From assembly GCA_947426525.1 (NCBI GenBank), contig CANEEJ010000009.1, forward strand, positions 1 through 36,693: DNA of 36,693 bases. The letters run 5' to 3'. This document shows positions 33,244 through 36,693 of this stretch, piece after piece. How positions within the stretch are numbered: position 1 is the stretch's first letter; each line of letters begins with the position of its first letter. The notes under the pieces are model-generated. The model worked only from the letters and a program-made list of their open reading frames with translations. It searched no databases and was not told where the DNA came from. The DNA comes from an uncultured Clostridium sp. (GTDB lineage Bacteria > Bacillota > Clostridia > TANB77 > CAG-508). The position numbers and the translations under genes were made by a program.

Positions 33244-34437
33244 TTATAAATTAACAATTTCAATTCTATCTCGATAAATAATTCCTGCTATGGTATCTGA
33301 TACGACAATATTGGTAATTTCTTGTTTGGCAATGTAACGTTTTACGAGCCATCCTTCTGTATTAATAAATTCTATTTCTGTTCCTAAGTTTAGAGCAATA
33401 GTATTACCGTAGGTATAAATTTCTTTTGTTACTGCATTTGCTGTATATTCTTTTATCCCTTTGTTGTCTGTGTTTAGAATAGAAACAATTGAATCTGCTG
33501 TAAATAGGCCAGATGATTTTTCTTCTATTTGTATGGTGTGATTGTTAAGTTCTACTGATTGAAAAATTACTTTTTTGTTTTGGTTATTCATAATTGTGTT
33601 GTCTTCTTTGTTTTCTATGATGTGAATTTCGTTTGTATACATACAAATAAGTTTATTTTTGTCATGATATTCGATATTGGTTATTAATTTATCGCTTTCT
33701 CCTTTATATGTGTTTTCTACTGAATTAGTTGGGTCTGAGGTCGCCTTATCAATAGAAATTACTTTGATATTGGATTGTATGATAGTTCCTGATGTATCTA
33801 TTTCTGCTATGGCTAAGTGTTTGTTATCATTTGAAATAGCCACGTCTGCTGTTCTAGTAGAAGACAAATAGGTTTTAAATAATAGCTCTCCATCTGGACT
33901 GTACATAGCCACTACTGTTTTATGTATGGTATCTGTTATAACAACTGCTACATACCCGTTTTTGTTGACATGTACTTGAGCTATGTTTCCTTCTATTTGT
34001 GTTTCCCAGGTAATATCTTTATCTGTTATAAGATATATTTTATTTCCTTTTTTCTCTGCCATGACTAAAAATCGATTGGCTGAGTCAAAAATGGGATTGG
34101 ATACTTCTACTTCTAATGTTTTTTCTTTGTTTCCAGTATTACCATAAATAACAAATTTGTTTTTGTTTAATACTCCAATATATTTGTTGAAGGCTTGTAT
34201 GTTTATGTCTTCATTTTCTTTTAGTTCTATGGTGTTTACATTGTCTTGCTTGATTTCTTTTCGAAATATGTTTTTGTCAATCCATTCTCTTGCTTGTCGA
34301 TTGTTGTAATAAGTGATTATGGTTGTGGTAAGTGTTATTGCTAGAATGGTTATTATTATGATGATAATTAGTTTCTTTTTGTTGATTTTTTTAGGTAGTA
34401 CTTCATCTGCTATGTTTTCTTTCCAATAGTCTTTCAT
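33244..34437 (-). CDS. DUF5711 membrane-anchored beta-propeller-like protein
   Basis: Encodes 397 residues. After a short charged start there is one transmembrane helix (LIIIIIITILAITLTTTIITYY, about 23-45). The outside part is made of repeated four-stranded units (FVIYGNTGNKEKTLEVEV, RFLVMAEKKGNKIYLITDKD, YVAVVITDTIHKTVVAMYSPDGELLF, HLAIAEIDTSG...), which looks like a WD40- or PQQ-like propeller. Function is unknown; genes of this family commonly sit beside cvpA and envelope genes in Clostridia. Starts at ATG 34437 after AGGAGAAAAG and is first in a DUF5711-cvpA-LCP run. Confidence 0.85.
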   Translation of the reverse strand: MKDYWKENIADEVLPKKINKKKLIIIIIITILAITLTTTIITYYNNRQAREWIDKNIFRKEIKQDNVNTIELKENEDINIQAFNKYIGVLNKNKFVIYGNTGNKEKTLEVEVSNPIFDSANRFLVMAEKKGNKIYLITDKDITWETQIEGNIAQVHVNKNGYVAVVITDTIHKTVVAMYSPDGELLFKTYLSSTRTADVAISNDNKHLAIAEIDTSGTIIQSNIKVISIDKATSDPTNSVENTYKGESDKLITNIEYHDKNKLICMYTNEIHIIENKEDNTIMNNQNKKVIFQSVELNNHTIQIEEKSSGLFTADSIVSILNTDNKGIKEYTANAVTKEIYTYGNTIALNLGTEIEFINTEGWLVKRYIAKQEITNIVVSDTIAGIIYRDRIEIVNL

Positions 34438-34485
34438 GGCTTTTCTCCTTGTTTTTGGCTTTTCTTTATTCTACTATAGGATACG

Positions 34486-34511
34486 AAAAAAAGCAAGTTT
34501 TAACTTGCTTT
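34486..34511 (-). terminator. Terminator after the decayed FGE-like gene
   Basis: AAAGCAAGTT/AACTTGCTTT stem (34490-34511) with T-run on the minus strand. It closes the leftward unit ending with the pseudogene and precedes DUF5711. Confidence 0.85.
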
Positions 34512-34536
34512 CTCATTAATGTATTTATAGTCTTTG

Positions 34537-35498
34537 TCATAAGATTGCCAAAGACAAAGCTATACGGAAACCGATGTAGTTTTTTGTTTGTAGACGGAAT
34601 GGTAAATTCAGGATGCGAAACTGGACGGTTAGAGCCACTAGGATCATAAAATCCACCTCTATAAACTTGGTATTCATCGTAATTTTCCATTGTCCATTCA
34701 TATAAATTTCCTGCCATATCATAGATGTTTTTTACTTTATATTTTTGATTTGTTCCTGTGTTAATTAAAGAAGAAGCCAATAATGTCCCTTTCCTGTACT
34801 ATTTTTTAGGTATTCTTCATCGTTAAAAAATTTTAAAGTCGTATCCTATTGCTTTCCATATACTAATGTACTTGTTACTTTTCCTTTATATGGTTTATCG
34901 TTAGTAAAGTTTTTTGATAATTCTACTACTCCTGTTAATACTGTCATATCCATTGTCTATTTTATCGATGGTACTTGATACTCCTACTGCAAATCCCTCT
35001 GGAATTTTGCCGTTTTTCCATTTGCATCAGTATATGTTTTTGTTTCTGTATAAATATCAGAAAAAATTTCGGTATTTCCTATATTATTTACTTTTACAAT
35101 ACAATCTGTTGTTTTTTGTTACTTGCTTTTACTGTTACTTTATAATATCCATTCACTACTACATTGATTGGTAAGTTTTCTATTTTATTGTCTTCAAAAA
35201 TAGAAATATCGTTATAAAGGATATCTGTTAAACCTTCTACTTGTCTTAAATTTGTGTTTAAGTCATTTAAATCAAATTTTCCATCTGTTCCAAAGCTTCC
35301 TGCAACTGCTATTTTCACTTTTTCTTCTGCTGATTTCTTTACTGTTTCTACTTTAGCATTATTTGCTTTGGTCAGTAATCCATTTTCTCCTGTCAAAGTC
35401 GCAATACTAATACCTGCTAAGATTAACAAAATAATAATTGTGATTACTAAGGCAATTAAGGTAACTCCTTTTTTTTCACTTGTAAAACAAAAAAGCAA
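34537..35498 (-). pseudogene. Decayed pilin-like/FGE-sulfatase-domain surface protein
   Basis: Remains of a protein with a type IV prepilin-like start (KGVTLIALVITIIILLILAG) followed by a formylglycine-generating-enzyme-like (SUMF1) domain. Lesions seen: no proper start codon, because the 5' end runs into the terminator of the gene before it; one-base losses in A-runs near 35117 and 35010; a large internal deletion near 34960; an in-frame TAG where the paralogue has Trp (GKQ*DTTLKFF against GVQWDATMQFF); and a further one-base loss near 34785. The last part, KVKNIYDMAGNLYEWTMENYDEYQVYRGGFYDPSGSN, is still readable. An in-phase CGG at 34573-34571 (CAT CGG T) sits exactly where the conserved GFRIAL ending changes frame. 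Truly dead, unlike comM or cvpA. Confidence 0.85.
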
Positions 35499-35516
35499 TT
35501 AGATTTCTCTAATCGC
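35487..35516 (-). terminator. Terminator of the right-edge FGE-like gene
   Basis: Perfect 10-bp stem AGCGATTAGA/TCTAATTGCT with a GAAA tetraloop and TTTTTT on the minus strand, directly after the stop of the gene to its right. Confidence 0.93.
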
Positions 35517-35535
35517 TCTATTTTTTATAATTTTA

Positions 35536-36693
35536 TTAGTCTGCTAAACAAAGGGCAATACGGAATCCTACACGATTGTGACCGCACTGACTTAGCAGCA
35601 TTGTATATTCGGTGTGATGCTCCAAAAACGTTATTGTTAGTCATCGCATCTCCTCCTCTGTGTACAGGATTGTGTTCCCCGTATGCAAAATGGCATGACT
35701 CTAATGTCCATTCAAAATAATTTCCAGCCATATCATAAATATTTTTTACTTTATAGGCATCACTAGACCCTGTCTCCTTCAGAGTTCCTGAAAAATTCCC
35801 TTGAGTACCAGCATATCTCACATAAGAATTAGTTGCACAGTTTCCATTTATATAATTATTATCAAAAAACTGCATCGTCGCATCCCACTGTACTCCATAG
35901 ACTAACGAGCTCGTCACTCCTACCTTTTTTCCTTTATTTGTATAGGTTGTCTTTACAAATTCTTTTCCTTTTTCTATTGCTCCTCCAGAAAAATCAGTAA
36001 AGCTTTTTCCCCACATAATATTGTTGTATACCGTTTTATTCTTTTTTACTACCGCTTGATTATTTTCTTTTCCTGTTTCATATCTACCTATATAGAACCC
36101 TTTATTCTTTTCAGATGTTACATTTTCGCACATAGCTGTATAATCATCAATAGCATCTTGAGTAGCGTTTTGGCACGGTTCAGCAACATTTTGTATTACG
36201 CCTTGTAATCCTCCTTTATTCGTACCATACCCATCTATACTTTTAAAATTAGCTTTACTAGGAACTGGAACCCATACAAATTCATTTCCTGTACTCCTAT
36301 GATTTGCATCAATTTGGTCTGTTATTACTAATCCATTATCTACTTTATTAATTCCTGGTGTTACTCCTACTGCAAATCCTTCTGGTATTCTTGCTGTTTT
36401 TCCATTTTCGTCAGTATAGGTTTCTGTTTTGGTATAGATATCTGAGAATATTTCTTGATAGCTTCCTTGTGCTACTTCAATTGGTCCTTTTATCGTTTCT
36501 TTTTTATTTCCCGCATTATCTATGGTTAGTATATGCAAATAATATGTCCCAGCTAGATAAGTTTGTAAGGTTATTGGTTCTGGATTACTTTTAAAAGTTC
36601 CTCCTTTATAATCTGCTTCATTTTTTCCTATTTCTTTATTACTTTTTCTATAATCCCATTTACAACTTGTAATAGCTACTCCACTTTTATTGT
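35536..36693 (-). CDS. FGE-sulfatase (SUMF1/EgtB/PvdO)-domain surface protein, partial, with CGG frameshift near the C-terminus
   Basis: The frame is open to the right edge (the upstream part reads SGVAITSCKWDYRKSN...TYYLHILTIDNAGNKKE, like Ig-type repeats of surface proteins), so the true start lies outside. The FGE-like domain has GNEFVWVPVPS, GFYIGRYETG, LVYGVQWDATMQFFDN, KVKNIYDMAGNYFEWTLES and HRGGDAM. Codon 35584-35582 is an in-phase CGG (GTG CGG T). Unshifted, the tail is non-family (RSQSCRIPYCPL, stop 35525). Skipping the C gives SV-GHNRVGFRIALCLAD (stop 35536), restoring the conserved GFRxAL ending. Enzymatic activity is uncertain; many such clostridial proteins are probably structural or surface-binding. 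It is paralogous to the decayed copy downstream. Confidence 0.85.

Overview
This is an AT-rich chromosomal window from a low-GC Gram-positive bacterium, most likely an uncultured gut Clostridia. Support: strong AGGAGG-type ribosome binding sites, sigma-A promoters, a Tneap-type I-B CRISPR-Cas locus, a DUF5711-CvpA-LCP envelope operon, a minimal sufC-sufBD locus under a DtxR-type regulator, and pilin/formylglycine-enzyme-like surface proteins. Most genes are on the minus strand.

Layout. 1-8541: a complete type I-B CRISPR-Cas locus transcribed leftward (cas6-cas8b-cas7-cas5-cas3-cas4-cas1-cas2, leader, array running off the left edge). 8816-10078: a dicarboxylate/amino-acid symporter. 10195-12980: yraN, dprA and comM/yifB (DNA uptake and processing), behind a promoter and a ~265-nt structured leader. 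13358-24392: a defence island in several transcription units: a nuclease-like gene with a zinc ribbon; a SF1 helicase; a HinfI/CcrM-like methyltransferase with restriction endonuclease and GIY-YIG protein; and a MORC/MutL-like GHKL ATPase with three partners, one of them split by a frameshift. 24530-25764: an ISL3-type element with an internally deleted transposase, beside an initiator tRNA-fMet gene. 26061-26140: a possible MITE. 26245-26616: an orphan gene. 26663-28848: SufBD, SufC and a DtxR-type regulator. 29103-31088: comEA and, divergently, a D,D-carboxypeptidase. 31219-34437: LCP, CvpA and DUF5711 envelope genes. 34537-36693: two related FGE-sulfatase-domain surface genes, one decayed and one running off the right edge.

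Most striking observation. comM (three times), cvpA and the right-edge FGE-like gene are each interrupted by an apparent single-base insertion, and every interruption falls on an in-phase CGG codon followed by A or T. Skipping the C, so that CGG-N is read as the glycine codon GGN, restores full-length, well-conserved proteins (Walker A glycine, PGEISLAH, GFRIAL). A sixth such CGG lies in the decayed FGE-like copy. I scanned every CGG on the coding strands by eye: all others are out of phase (ACG-GNN, NAC-GGN and so on), except one in-phase CGG in the orphan gene at 26245, which is an exception. This suggests programmed +1 frameshifting, or a four-base CGGN = Gly codon, in an organism that otherwise avoids CGG. 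A sequencing artefact cannot be excluded from one sequence.
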